Positions 45,001-57,304 of a DNA stretch of 64,000 bases are shown in pieces. Numbering within the stretch: position 1 is the first letter of the stretch; each line of letters begins with the position of its first letter. Source of the DNA: Mikania micrantha. Taxonomy: Eukaryota; Streptophyta; Magnoliopsida; Asterales; Asteraceae. The position numbers and the translations under genes were made by a program. The stretch spans positions 55,501,087 through 55,565,086 of the forward strand of contig CM018685.1 in assembly GCA_009363875.1 (NCBI GenBank), read 5' to 3'. The notes beneath the pieces were generated by a model. That model worked only from the letters and a program-made list of their open reading frames with translations. It was not told the DNA's origin and searched no databases.

Positions 45001-48000
45001 ACATTTTTTAATTTTCAAAGCATCTATATGTTTTGAGATTGTTGAAGAAATGCATGTTTTGATTAAACATGTTCTAGTTATGTTATGGTTAACATTTGAA
45101 ATTTTTAAGTAAATGTATGTTTGGGTTAAACATGTTTAATTTTATTTGTTTGAAAAATATAATATTAGTTTTTCAAGTATTACCCGAGAACCGTTTAATT
45201 CAAACCGATTAAACCCGAGAACCAATTAATCCAAAGTTAAATGGTTCGGTTCTCGGTTCCAATTTCATATTATAAAAACCCGAATAACCAGACCCGAGCA
45301 ACCCGAAACCCAAGGAACCAACCCGAACGACACCCCTTCTCTCATACCTAATAGTTAATTTTGAAAACCGCCTCTTTTATCCGGGCTTGAAACCGGCAAC
45401 AATAAACTAAAAGTTTATATCTAATACAATGTTGATCCGTTTACATATGGATAGAATCACTAATAAATACAAATTAGGGTACTAAATCGGTTGTGTTTGA
45501 TGGTCGACACGAATTCTCATGTGTTGACATAATAACAACCCGTTTAACCCAAATTTTTGCATATATTTTGAGGGTATTAATAGTTTAAAATTACTATTTT
45601 TAATAAAAAAAAAATACACGTGTATTTGCGTTATTACAAACATGACCTATTTTGCTCCTTGATGAGTAACGGTAACTTGAATGATACAATTTTATGTGAA
45701 TATGTATGAAAACTGAAGATAGTTAAGAAAACTTGTCGAGATCTAACATTTGTTAAAGGAAAGGACAGGTGTGAAAAACGACTTTTTTATTTTTGTTAAT
45801 TTGTAATTTCGGTAGTTTAAGGAACCCTTCTTGCAAGTTGATAAACCTAAGGGATGGAAAACGTAGTTCACCCTATAAAAATATAACTCAGCCCTAATAT
45901 AACATGAATGGCGGTTATGGAGGGTTTTTTGGGTTGCTTTTTTAGTTTATATATATGTTTGAAGGGTTTATAACTTGAAGGGTTTATAATTTGAGGTGTT
46001 ATGGGCTATTTTATTTTGGCCCTAACTTTTTCGAGCCAACTAGAATGCCATATATGATATAACTTAGGGGTGTGTTTTTTACCCGAACCCGAAGAATCAA
46101 TCCGAAAAACACCAACCCGAACCCGCGAAAATACCCAACCCGAAAAAACCTATTACCCGAATCCAAAAACTTAGAATGGTTTGGTCCTTGGGTGCCCACG
46201 AGGTCTATTCGGGTAAACCCGAAAAACCCGAACTAGGGTTCTAAGGGGCGGTAACATTTTTTAATTTTCAAAGCATCTATATGTTTTGAGATTGTTGAAG
46301 AAATGCATGCTTTGATTAAACATGTTCTAGTTATGTTATGGTTAACATTTGAAATTTTTAAGTAAATGTATGTTTGGGTTAAACATGTTTAATTTTATTT
46401 GTTTGAAAAATATAATATTAGTTTTTCAAGTATTACCCGAGAACCGTTTAATTCAAACCGATTAAACCCGAGAACCAATTAAACCGAAGTTAAATGGTTC
46501 GGTTCTCGGTTCCAATTTCATATTATAAAAACCCGAATAACCAGACCCGAGCAACCCGAAACCCAAGGAACCAACCCGAACGACACCCCTTCTCTCATAC
46601 CTAATAGTTAATTTTGAAAACCGCCTCTTTTATCCGGGCTTGAAACCGGCAACAATAAACTAAAAGTTTATATCTAATACAATGTTGATCCCTTTACATA
46701 TGGATAGAATCACTAATAAATACAAATTAGGGTACTAAACCGGTTGTGTTTGATGGTCGACACGAATTCTCATGTGTTGACATAATAACAACCCGTTTAA
46801 CCCAAATTTTTGCATATATTTTGAGGGTATTAATAGTTTAAAATTACTATTTTTAATAAAAAAAAAATACACGTGTATTTGCGTTATTACAAACATGACC
46901 TATTTTGCTCCTTGATGAGTAACGGTAACTTGAATGATACAATTTTATGTGAATATGTATGAAAACTGAAGATAGTTAAGAAAACTTGTCGAGATCTAAC
47001 ATTTGTTAAAGGAAAGGACAGGTGTGAAAAACGACTTTTTTATTTTTGTTAATTTGTAATTTCGGTAGTTTAAGGAACCCTTCTTGCAAGTTGATAAACC
47101 TAAGGGATGGAAAACGTAGTTCACCCTATAAAAATATAACTCAGCCCTAATATAACATGAATGGCGGTTATGGAGGGTTTTTTGGGTTGCTTTTTTAGTT
47201 TATATATATGTTTGAAGGGTTTATAACTTGAAGGGTTTATAATTTGAGGTGTTATGGGCTATTTTATTTTGGCCCTAACTTTTTCGAGCCAACTAGAATG
47301 CCATATATGATATAACTTAGGGGTGTGTTTTTTACCCGAACCCGAAGAATCAATCCGAAAAACACCAACCCGAACCCGCGAAAATACCCAACCCGAAAAA
47401 ACCTATTACCCGAATCCAAAAACTTAGAATGGTTTGGTCCTTGGGTGCCCACGAGGTCTATTCGGGTAAACCCGAAAAACCCGAACTAGGGTTCTAAGGG
47501 GCGGTAACATTTTTTAATTTTCAAAGCATCTATATGTTTTGAGATTGTTGAAGAAATGCATGTTTTGATTAAACATGTTCTAGTTATGTTATGGTTAACA
47601 TTTGAAATTTTTAAGTAAATGTATGTTTGGGTTAAACATGTTTAATTTTATTTGTTTGAAAAATATAATATTAGTTTTTCAAGTATTACCCGAGAACCGT
47701 TTAACTCAAACCGATTAAACCCGAGAACCAATTAAACCGAAGTTAAATGGTTCGGTTCTCGGTTCCAATTTCATATTATAAAAACCCGAATAACCAGACC
47801 CGAGCAACCCGAAACCCAAGGAACCAACCCGAACGACACCCCTTCTCTCATACCTAATAGTTAATTTTGAAAACCGCCTCTTTTATCCGGGCTTGAAACC
47901 GGCAACAATAAACTAAAAGTTTATATCTAATACAATGTTGATCCCTTCACATATGGATAGAATCACTAATAAATACAAATTAGGTACTAAACCGGTTGTG

Positions 48001-48878
48001 TTTGATGGTCGACACGAATTCTCATGTGTTGACATAATAACAACCCGTTTAACCCAAATTTTTGCATATATTTTGAGGGTATTAATAGTTTAAAATTACT
48101 ATTTTTAATAAAAAAAAATACACGTGTATTTGCGTTATTACAAACATGACCTATTTTGCTCCTTGATGAGTAACGGTAACTTGAATGATACAATTTTATG
48201 TGAATATGTTTGAAAACTGAAGATAGTTAAGAAAACTTGTCGAGATCTAACATTTGTTAAAGGAAAGGACAGGTGTGAAAAACGACTTTTTTATTTTTGT
48301 TAATTTGTAATTTCGGTAGTTTAAGGAACCCTTCTTGCAAGTTGATAAACCTAAGGGATGGAAAACGTAGTTCACCCTATAAAAATATAACTCAGCCCTA
48401 ATATAACATGAATGGCGGTTATGGAGGGTTTTTTGGGTTGCTTTTTTAGTTTATATATATGTTTGAAGGGTTTATAACTTGAAGGGTTTATAATTTGAGG
48501 TGTTATGGGCTATTTTATTTTGGCCCTAACTTTTTCGAGCCAACTAGAATGCCATATATGATATAACTTAGGGGTGTGTTTTTTACCCGAACCCGAAGAA
48601 TCAATCCGAAAAACACCAACCCGAACCCGCGAAAATACCCAACCCGAAAAAACCTATTACCCGAATCCAAAAACTTAGAATGGTTCGGTCCTTGGGTGCC
48701 CACGAGGTCTATTCGGGTAAACCCGAAAAACCCGAACTAGGGTTCTAAGGGGCGGTAACATTTTTTAATTTTCAAAGCATCTATATGTTTTGAGATTGTT
48801 GAAGAAATGCATGTTTTGATTAAACATGTTCTAGTTATGTTATGGTTAACATTTGAAATTTTTAAGTAAATGTATGTT

Positions 48879-49303
48879 GGAAAAGGTTCCCCTAAAAAGT
48901 CTATTTTGCCTAAGAAGGCTTAAAAGGATTTTTAAAAACATAAAAACCGAACCAAACGCACTCCGATTGAATTCATTTTTGCGTCATTGGAACCGTTTTA
49001 TCGAACCCTAAAACCCAAACCTTAAATCATAAATAATAAACCCAAATACTAAAATCAAAACTTTAAAAACAAACCTTAAACATAAAGATAAAACATAAAA
49101 GCTAAAAATCAAGCCCTAAAATCTAAATTTTAAAACTAGTTGTTAAAGCTAAAACCTAAAAGCTAATATTGTAGGGTTCGATGAGACGATTCCAATGTCA
49201 TCGAAGGGAGTTCAATCGGAGTTCGTTTGGGTCGGTTTTGAAGGTTTTAAAAATCCTTTTTAGCCTTCTTAGGCAAAAAAGACTTTTTATTTGATCTTTT
49301 TCC
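48879..49303. mobile_element. Mutator-type MITE inserted in the last array unit
   Basis: 425 bp with terminal inverted repeats of about 60 bp (GGAAAAGG...AAAAAGTCT...TTTGCCTAAGAAGGCT on the left, the complement on the right). It is flanked by AATGTATGTT at 48,869-48,878 and 49,304-49,313. The intact units show the empty site with this sequence once. A 9-11 bp duplication and long inverted repeats are typical of Mutator-like elements. The centre is made of ACCTAAAA/CCTTAAAC-type repeats and does not code. Confidence 0.9.
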
Positions 49304-49532
49304 AATGTATGTTTGGGTTAAACATGTTTAATTTTATTTGTTTGAAAAATATAATATTAGTTTTTCAAGTATTACCCGAGAACCGTTTAACTCAAACCGA
49401 TTAAACCCGAGAACCAATTAAACCGAAGTTAAATGGTTCGGTTCTCGGTTCCAATTTCATATTATAAAAACCCGAATAACCAGACCCGAGCAACCCGAAA
49501 CCCAAGGAACCAACCCGAACGACACCCCTAAT

Positions 49533-49549
49533 CCCCCCCCCCCCCCCCC
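49533..49549. repeat. Poly-C homopolymer, 17 bp
   Basis: Run of C four bases after the truncated last array unit. Confidence 0.9.
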
Positions 49550-51743
49550 GGGCGTCACTATTCAGGGTTAATTTGCATCTCAAATATCCCGAAGTGAGAG
49601 ATGAAGAGCATCTCTAAGGTATAATTCAGCTGATTTTAACTTTCGGCTTTCATTTTTGTCGTTATCTTGATTTAGGATTTAGAGGGAAGGAGCCAGGAGG
49701 AGATGTGCTCAATTCAAGGTTTCCGTTGTGATTTTTGGATATCTCTCTCTACCTTCATGAGTTATAATTTCTATCCTGACTGACTAGTTGTCTCATTTGA
49801 TTTTCATGACTCATATATTATTATCCTCATAAATGTTCAACTTTATTGTATTTTAATTGATTCTTTGATGGTAGGTGATGTATCCACCAAGATTTTGTTT
49901 TTAATTAGCGAATGAATATAATCTGCAAACCTGTAAATGACTCAAAAGACACTTGATAATGCCTGTATCCCATCTCATTTCCTACTCATCACTTCTATCT
50001 CTCACCTTTTAAAACTCATAAATTGTCAACTTTATAAATTCTCACATTGGCTTTTTTATGTTTCTAAAGTTTGTACTTTATCTCATCTAGTATTTATAAT
50101 ATGATTTTTCCTTAATAAATTGCATTTGTTAATTTAAAAAATTTATAATAATTATGAGTTATATTTACTAACGGTAACGTGTTGGTACCGTGAAGAATGA
50201 GGCTGATACTGATTTAAGAACATCGGTTCCGTTATATAACTGTTTTTTTTATCTATGTTTCGGTTTTAATAAACAAGTCGCCGTAACTCCCATACGTTTT
50301 TATGTAGTTTACCACACTAATGTCATCAGAGTTATTTATCGGTTTAGTTATTGGTTTATTCGGTTTGGTTTAATCGGCTATGGGATTTTTCTATTTGTAA
50401 CCAAAAATTGAACCGAATTGAATTCAGAAGATCGTTAACCAAACCGAATTCAACTTAATTCAATTTAGTTCAGTTTCGGTTAAAAACCAAACAAACTGAA
50501 TTCAACCAAATAAACCGATAAAAACCAAATAAACCGGTTAAAAACAGAATAAATCGGATTTAATAAAATCGAACTGAATTGTGTGTGTGATTTTAGTTTT
50601 CTAGGGTTAATATGTTTAATAATATTAACAAATTTATATCTAAATTCGGTTTAGTCAGTTTAACTGAATAAACTAAACAAACTAATTTAAAAAAAAAATA
50701 TATGCAATTGCAAACCGAATTCTTAATTCAGATATGCTTAGTAACTGAACCGAAAACCATCTTCGCAATTTGGTTCTTTTTTACTTACAGATAAGGTTCG
50801 GTTTTCATATTTAAACGACTTTCTGTTATTCTGTTATCGGCATAGCGTATGATGTCGCTTTAGACTTTTGTTATATATTCTTCATTTAAATTATTTTTTA
50901 AAATTATTATACCGTAACATATTGGACCTAATAGTGTTTTTATTTGTGTTTTAAAAGGAAATCACAGCTGCTTATTTTTAGTTTACAAGAATGCAAGAGG
51001 ATATATGTGACGCTTTATTTTATATTCATTCGTTTACATGTAACGGGTAGCTAATGGAGCTATTGAAAATCGAAGTAAACAGCTATTGAGGTTATTTGAT
51101 ACCAAGTATATTATGATTGTTGTATGCCTGTAGTGTAACTACAGCAGACTTTGTATTGCTCAATTATTAATGATAGTAGATTTGAAGCGGCTCTAGTAAT
51201 CCCGTGGTTTTACTCTTATTTTGAGAGGTTCCCACACTAAAATTTGGTGTCTCTTTTATTGTTTTAAAATACCCTATTTGTTTGCATTCTCATAGGTTCA
51301 TTCGGGCTGGGAAATTTTTAGTCAAACGAAGATTGTTCCGCATTTGTTGTTTACCGTTGTGATCGAGTCGTGTTTTTCCCATCAGTTACACTTTAAATAG
51401 AAATAAAAAAAAATATCGGTTAAACGACCAGTATCGGTTCGAAACCGCTTTTTGTTTATTGGTTGAAATCGGTGGTTTAAACCCGAATTGAGGTTTCAAA
51501 AGTCTAAACCGATTAACCGGTTCATTTAAGTAAAAAATTGGTTATTAGGCAGTTAACCAATTAGTTTCGGTTATTAGATCAGTCTTGGTTTTAGAGTTTG
51601 GAAAGCCGACTATTAACCGAACGTAAATACCGTTTTAAAGCCCATCCGATCTTAAATAGGATTATTCCACTAGCCGCTAGCGTCAATCTAATTCTAAAGA
51701 CTAAAGTAAACGAAGATGCAGCTTTTCGAAGCATTTTTGTTAT
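49550..51743. other. Intergenic, AACCGAA-rich repeats
   Basis: No gene recognised. Two short exon-like stretches at 49,566-49,620 and 49,673-49,720 have splice-like borders but no recognisable protein. Inverted AACCGAAT/ATTCGGTT low-complexity sequence fills 50,330-50,800 and 51,410-51,640, probably degraded MITEs. Confidence 0.4.
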
Positions 51744-54230
51744 TTATTTACCACAAATATCATACAAAAATTTATAATATTTGGTCCTCCATAACTTGCT
51801 GACCACCAGAGGACCAACTACCACCCAAAATCCCACCACCAACCCAACCAGTATGCTTGTAATAAGATCCCCATCCGAGCCACCACTTCCTCCTTCTTCA
51901 CCACCATCACCCACTCCTCCACCGCTGTTCTGTTCACACCTTAAGCTAACCGGAGCTCCACATAGTCGGTTTCCGACAAAGCTTGATTCCTGAAAGCTCT
52001 GAAGCTGTGTGCTTGACGGTATCCTCCCTGTCAAATTGTTGTATGACAGATTTAACCCATTCAAGAAACTCAGTTTTGACATGCTTAAAGGAATCATTCC
52101 ATCAAGCTGATTCCTTGACAAATCAAGCAACTCTAACACCTTCATGTCACCGATCTTCTCAGGGATCCTCCCTGTTAACCGATTACTAGAAAAGTTCAAG
52201 AATCTTAACTCCACAAGCTGTGTAATCTCACTTGGAATAACCCCGTGTAAATCGTTACTCGAAAGATCCAAAAATGTAAGTAGACCAAGAATGCTGCCAT
52301 ACCCATTCACCCTCCCCCTAATCATCAACCAAGCACTGCCCATAAATTCTTCCTGTGCTAGCTCCACCATCTGATTTGGATCAACTTTTCCTGTCATGAC
52401 ACTAAAATTGCTGAAGCAATTCGGTATTCCTTCTGAAAGATTGTTGTCAGCAAGATCCAAAATCTGGATGGAATCAAGCCTGCAGATTTTATCCGGGATT
52501 TTTCCAGTGAGTTTGTTTGATCGAAGGTTCAGAAGCTTCAAAACTGTGGCTTCTCCAGCTATTGATCTTGGTATGCCACCAATGAATTTGTTGTTAGAAA
52601 GATCAACAATCTGTAAGCTCTTTAAATTCAGTAGATTTACAGGTAGTTCTCCTGTTAGCTTGTTATTATTCAAGTTTAATGACTCTAATGATGATAAATT
52701 TGCCAAAGATTTTGGAATTTCACCAGTGAGATTATTGTTTTGAAAGTTCAAGATATTCAAGAATTCCCAGGGTGTCCAACAATCAGGAAGAACACCTGAA
52801 AGATTAGTATTCCCCATATTCATATATATTATCTGTTTTTGCTCTATGTCCATTTTAGAGCAAAGAAAATCATTCAGAGGCACGGATGAAAGATTATTAT
52901 CTGAGATATTCAGATACTTCAATCCCGAAAATGTACTCCAGAACCAACTTGGAATGTTATCTGAAATCTTAGTGCTGCCCAGATATAAGACTGATAAATT
53001 GGTCTGATTTTGAAGCCAATAAGGGAACTTTGGGCCTAAGCTCCAAGAATTCAGGGTCAGTATACCGAGTTGAAAAGGCGGTTCCCAGTTATCAGCCATT
53101 AGCTCGATCCTTAACATGTTTGCGTTACCTCGCAAACTGACTAAACTTGTTAGATTAGCAAAATGATCTTCAGTAACTGTACCTGTTAACAAATTGTGCT
53201 CTATGTTTAGTTTCTGCAGCTTTGTAAGTCGGCCAATGCTTCGAGGAAGAGTTCCATTAATCTCATTATATGAAATATCTAACTCTTCCAAAGCTAATAA
53301 TCTCCCTAAAGAATCTGGTAACGCGCCAGAAATGGAATTGGAAGGGAGATTCATTACTAGCAAGGATGACAGACTTCCTATCGAGTCAGGAATCAGGCCT
53401 GAAATTGAATTAGACCCGAGTTCTAGAGTTTGTAAGGATGATAAGTTCCCTAATGTATCTGGGATCAACCCAGAAATTGAATTTCCATAAAGATCAATAT
53501 TAACCAAATTCTTCAGATTTCCAATTTGTGGTGGTAAAGTACCCGAAAGCCCGCTTGATCCAAACCTTAAAGACTCGAGTTTAGATGATTCACAATTGAA
53601 CAAACTTCCAAGGACATCTGATAGACTGTTTCCTTCAAATTTATTCCAAGAAAGATTAATATCTTTTAAATTACAAATGCTTTCGGTAGACGAATTAAGC
53701 TTGTCCTGAATACTGGTGAGTTGGTTATTCGACAAATCAAGGGCAGTAAGAGAAATCATGTTCATAAGACCAGCAGGAACCGGCCCCTTGAAATCACAAT
53801 AAGCAAGGTTTAAGGAAGCTAGACTGTTTAAACCAGTAATCCACCTTGGTATGAAGTTAGTACTAAAATTATTATAAGAAAGATCTAGGATTGAAAGTGA
53901 GCTAAGAAAAATCATGGTTAAGTCAGGTGTGATAGGAGTTAATCCACAATACGATAAATGCAGTTCTTCAAGATTATAAGGGAGGAGGGTTTGAGTCACC
54001 TGTAGCCAATCAAACGCGTCACCGAGTTGCACCCCGCTCATGTCAAGGTGGCGCAAGAATGAAAGACCCGATAACCACTGCAAACTCTTAACCTGTTGCA
54101 CATACTGATCACCACTGTAAAGATTTCCGATACTGAGTACCTGTAGCTTGGAAAGATCCCCGAGTTGACTCGGGACCTGCCCGGAGAATCTTGACTCAGA
54201 AAGATTCAGATATGAATATAGTGCAACTTG
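51744..54230 (-). CDS. LRR receptor-like protein, N-terminally truncated (RLP2)
   Basis: The frame opens at 54,230 (QVALYSYLNLSESRFSGQVP) and runs 828 codons. It contains about 28 leucine-rich repeats, among them a tandem set NSISGLIPDxLGxLSSL, an island around MVELAQEEFMGSAWLMIRGR, four C-terminal repeats, a C-cap with NRLCGAP, a Gly/Glu/Asp-rich juxtamembrane stretch, a transmembrane helix (LITSILVGLVVGFWVVVGPL) and a short tail. The body is of the EIX2 type. Signal peptide and N-cap are missing: a stop (TAG) precedes the frame, which is also a good splice acceptor (T8AG). A GTAAGT donor lies 75 bp upstream, but the upstream stretch (SWLSSGPWFCVGNC) is not a clear N-cap. Without another 5' exon the protein would not enter the secretory pathway, so it may be a pseudogene. 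No internal stop or shift was seen. Confidence 0.75.
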   Translation of the reverse strand, partial: QVALYSYLNLSESRFSGQVPSQLGDLSKLQVLSIGNLYSGDQYVQQVKSLQWLSGLSFLRHLDMSGVQLGDAFDWLQVTQTLLPYNLEELHLSYCGLTPITPDLTMIFLSSLSILDLSYNNFSTNFIPRWITGLNSLASLNLAYCDFKGPVPAGLMNMISLTALDLSNNQLTSIQDKLNSSTESICNLKDINLSWNKFEGNSLSDVLGSLFNCESSKLESLRFGSSGLSGTLPPQIGNLKNLVNIDLYGNSISGLIPDTLGNLSSLQTLELGSNSISGLIPDSIGSLSSLLVMNLPSNSISGALPDSLGRLLALEELDISYNEINGTLPRSIGRLTKLQKLNIEHNLLTGTVTEDHFANLTSLVSLRGNANMLRIELMADNWEPPFQLGILTLNSWSLGPKFPYWLQNQTNLSVLYLGSTKISDNIPSWFWSTFSGLKYLNISDNNLSSVPLNDFLCSKMDIEQKQIIYMNMGNTNLSGVLPDCWTPWEFLNILNFQNNNLTGEIPKSLANLSSLESLNLNNNKLTGELPVNLLNLKSLQIVDLSNNKFIGGIPRSIAGEATVLKLLNLRSNKLTGKIPDKICRLDSIQILDLADNNLSEGIPNCFSNFSVMTGKVDPNQMVELAQEEFMGSAWLMIRGRVNGYGSILGLLTFLDLSSNDLHGVIPSEITQLVELRFLNFSSNRLTGRIPEKIGDMKVLELLDLSRNQLDGMIPLSMSKLSFLNGLNLSYNNLTGRIPSSTQLQSFQESSFVGNRLCGAPVSLRCEQNSGGGVGDGGEEGGSGGSDGDLITSILVGLVVGFWVVVGPLVVSKLWRTKYYKFLYDICGK

Positions 54231-54381
54231 CTAAAAAAAACCATGCTTTAGTCATTGCATCCAGACAAAAAGGGTAATTTTATAATTGAATGAGCAACAA
54301 CTTACACAGTTGCCAACGCAAAACCATGGGCCACTTGATAACCAGGATCTGAAAAGAATTTCTCTAGGATCTAACTTTAAA

Positions 54382-54801
54382 TAACCAAGCGTTGTTTGAT
54401 AACATCTGAAACATTAATTGTTGAATTAGCAAGATGGTTGAATAGTTAAGAGACTCTGAACCCAATAAATCAGTTAACACTGTTTGGTTGAACATCTGAA
54501 CGACTATGCAGAAGAGAGATGTCGTCGGAGAGGATTGGTCTTCTTCGTCGTCGTCGGAGAGGAGAGGAGGTTGTTGAAGGAGGAGCGGTCGTCGTCAGGA
54601 TTGGAAAGGTGGAGAGGAGCCAATCCTTTTCTTTTTTCCCATACAGACATGTACCCAGATCTAATGGATTCAGATGTCAATTCAAACATTTCCTTTCCAT
54701 TCTGAAGTTTATTTTTTGAAACAAAAGGTCTGAAAGACTCGAATCTGACCGATTCAAACATAACATCATTCAGACTCATTCATGTCCTACCAAACAACCC
54801 T
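54382..54801. mobile_element. Putative MITE upstream of RLP2
   Basis: Both ends carry a GTTGTTTGRTA motif in inverted orientation (left GCGTTGTTTGATAACAT, right the complement of GGGTTGTTTGGTAGGACAT), and the interior has the TCTGAA/TTCAGA-rich composition of such elements. No matching target duplication. It sits where the missing 5' end of RLP2 would be expected. Confidence 0.4.
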
Positions 54802-57304
54802 AAATTTATAATAGTGTCTAGTAAGCGTTTTTTGTATAGGATTAATCTTGATGGATATGAATACGGCTCATATAGTTGAAGCTTTCTTATTTCATTTTGA
54901 CCACCTGAATACCTGATAAGGCCTCCATCAATGGTGTGGTTTCATCCAATGCTTTCAGGACCAGACCTTCAAAGAACCGATTATCATAAAAAATAGTTAA
55001 AAAATAAAATATATATATATATAATTATACACACATTAAAGAAACATAATACATGTTTGATGTGCATTCAAACAAAACCTTCAAAGAAACATAACTAATT
55101 AACATTATCTCCATGTCAATTTCAGCAGAACCTTCAAAGAAACTTCAAAGTGCATTCGAACCAAAAAAACCAAAAATAAAAAAAAAAAATTGAAATTGCA
55201 TTCAAACAGGGGATAATGAGGAAAACTAGGTTGTGAAGAAAAAGGGAAATAACTCAACAAGGAAGAAAGAACAATACCAGTGCCACCGTTCAGTTCGTTT
55301 GAAGATTGCAGTACTACCACCGTTCAGTCGTTCAAACACAGGGAATCGCCGTTTGTTTGATTGGGTTTTTTTAACGGTTTCTTCCTTTCTGGAACAGGAA
55401 TGGGCGAATGCTGGTGAACGAGAATATCAGAACATGGGGTCATGGGGATCCAGATTGTAATTTAGGATTTATTAAAAAAAATCCGGGCAGATCATTATAT
55501 ACCCACTCCAGTCCGACCTCTGATTCGGCTGTGCAGGCCGGTTCTGTTCCTGGCAGGTCAACCTGCTTGTTTTGGGCCAGCTAAGTCAATGATCCTGAGT
55601 TCACTAATAAGACAGTCTCAATGGTACTATGAGATTCTTTCATATAGAAGGTTCTGTTTCAAATCACTTTCGCAGCGGAAAAGGGGTTTGAGGGGGTCGG
55701 GGGTGTTTTTCCAGTGGGGTTTTCTCTTGGGGTATGGTGGCTTATGGGAGTCCAGGTAACTAAACCTTGGTAACATGTACTGGAAACAGTAGGCTCACAC
55801 GATTAAGACATTTGCCGTTAAAAGAAATGATCCCAGAGCTCGATTGGCTGATCCATTCAGGTTCAAACAACATTGGTTTCATCCCTATGAAGGTTAATAA
55901 GGGTGGTTGGAGTTGGGTTTTTTAAGTTGTTTCAAAAAATATTTTCTTATAAATATATCGAGAAGATTATACCAAAAACTCTAAAAGATTTTGAGAATAA
56001 TGACAAACTTTTATACACGTGGTAAAATGTGTTAAATAGTTCTTCATGTAACCAATGGTATATTTGAGTACAAATTTTTTTAGGGTCGTTTGAATATCGT
56101 TTTATGTTATTTTTTTTCTTTTGTTAAGTTTGTCGGGTTGAGTCGGATTATATTAAAAAAAGACAATTTTTAAATTTCATATACAAAACATAATCAAAAT
56201 ACAATAAATCTAAAATTGGTTCTACATAGTTTTATCTTTTGAAATCCAAAACAACATCTAGTGTGACGTTCATAATTAACTCTTCATTTATAAAACGAAT
56301 ACAACTATCATCTAAAATTTTCATCACCAATCCAATTACACAAATTTGACTCTAAATATTTTGTAAATAGATTTTTAAATTTAATAATAGAGTTGTTAAA
56401 AATGGATAGTGGTGATTAAACTTATTAAATTTAACAATGAACCTGGCTTTAAAGTGGGTTACAAATATTAGTGGGTCTTTTTCAACTTGATTTCAATAAC
56501 TAACACTTAAAAATAAAAAGTAAAAGAGGGAAAATTGCTAAATTTTATGAGAGACAATCAAGATTTTAATATATATAAACAAGTCATTTTTTTTAATGTT
56601 AGAGACAACCCCAAACCTTAAGGTATGTAACATGTTTAAGAAGAGTTCACAAAAGTTATCAATAAACTAAATGATAACTCTTATGTTTTAAAACGTTTTT
56701 TACGCATTTGTAAAATAGATATTTTTTTCTCACAGATTTTCATTAAAAAATAAAAAACAAAGTTCTTTTTTATAATTTTTTTATATACTTTTCCCTTTTG
56801 ATACTCTATATTTAAACGAGATGTAATATACAAAATTAAAAAAGAATTACTCACATGCTCAGGCTTTACCTTTAATTATAAAAAATTACACATAACAAAA
56901 TAGTTTTATATTTTTCTCACTAATTTTCATAAAAAAATCAAAGTTCTTCTTTATAAACTTTTCATATATATATTTTTTTTAACTTTAGATGCTCTATATT
57001 AGCAATTTAACATGATGTAGTAAACAAAATAATAAAAAAATTACTCATACGCTCAGGCTCGAGCTTTAATTTTAAAGCTTAAAATGAGTCGAAATGCGAA
57101 CTAAAGCTCCTTTAAGTAAAGTTAAACTTTAGCTCGACTCATTTACTCTCATAGTTTATAACGTCGCAATTCACAAATGCTTGATTATAGGTTTCCAAAT
57201 GCAACATAAGTTCATCAGTCACGCTAACAAACTTTTCATGGTACCATCCAATGTTGCTCATAATTCTAACTGGTTTCATACATATAATTTATAATTCAAA
57301 ATGT
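54802..57304. other. Intergenic, AT-rich
   Basis: No gene recognised. On the - strand near 54,985-54,895 a short frame reads FFEGLVLKALDETTPLMEAL, possibly a relic exon of an unknown gene. The rest is AT-rich, with a GC-richer patch at 55,490-55,620 that shows no coding signal. Confidence 0.4.

Larger units (their letters stand above)
38109..49529. repeat. Tandem array, ~1,252-bp unit, about nine copies
   Basis: Unit starts (marker ACATGACCTATTTTGC) are at 38,109, 39,376, 40,633, 41,885, 43,136, 44,388, 45,640, 46,893 and 48,144; spacings are 1,267, 1,257, 1,252, 1,251, 1,252, 1,252, 1,253 and 1,251. Each unit holds about 710 bp of unique sequence and a 541-bp hAT-like MITE. Copies are nearly identical; variants are shared by neighbours, for example AGAATGCC in the last four units and AGAATCCC in the earlier ones. 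Short open frames recur in each unit but are fortuitous. The last unit is interrupted by another MITE and truncated at 49,529. Confidence 0.97.

Noticed and set aside
39219..49583. Recurrent 62-68 codon frames in each array unit (MGTQGPNHSKF and MYHSSYRYSS types)
   Set aside because: They repeat because the DNA repeats, overlap the MITE or non-coding parts, and several copies are broken by indels without compensation.
49566..49720. Two exon-like stretches with splice-like borders right of the tandem array
   Set aside because: Frames are short and contain stops; no homology recognised.
54306..54400. Upstream exon of RLP2 (SWLSSGPWFCVGNC)
   Set aside because: Splice donor is good, but the peptide does not match an LRR N-cap and relatives of this type are usually intronless.
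54484..54779. Frames of 66-91 codons upstream of RLP2
   Set aside because: They lie inside the putative MITE and are low-complexity Arg/Ser-rich.
54895..54985. Exon-like frame FFEGLVLKALDETTPLMEAL
   Set aside because: Short, no recognised family, no clear acceptor.
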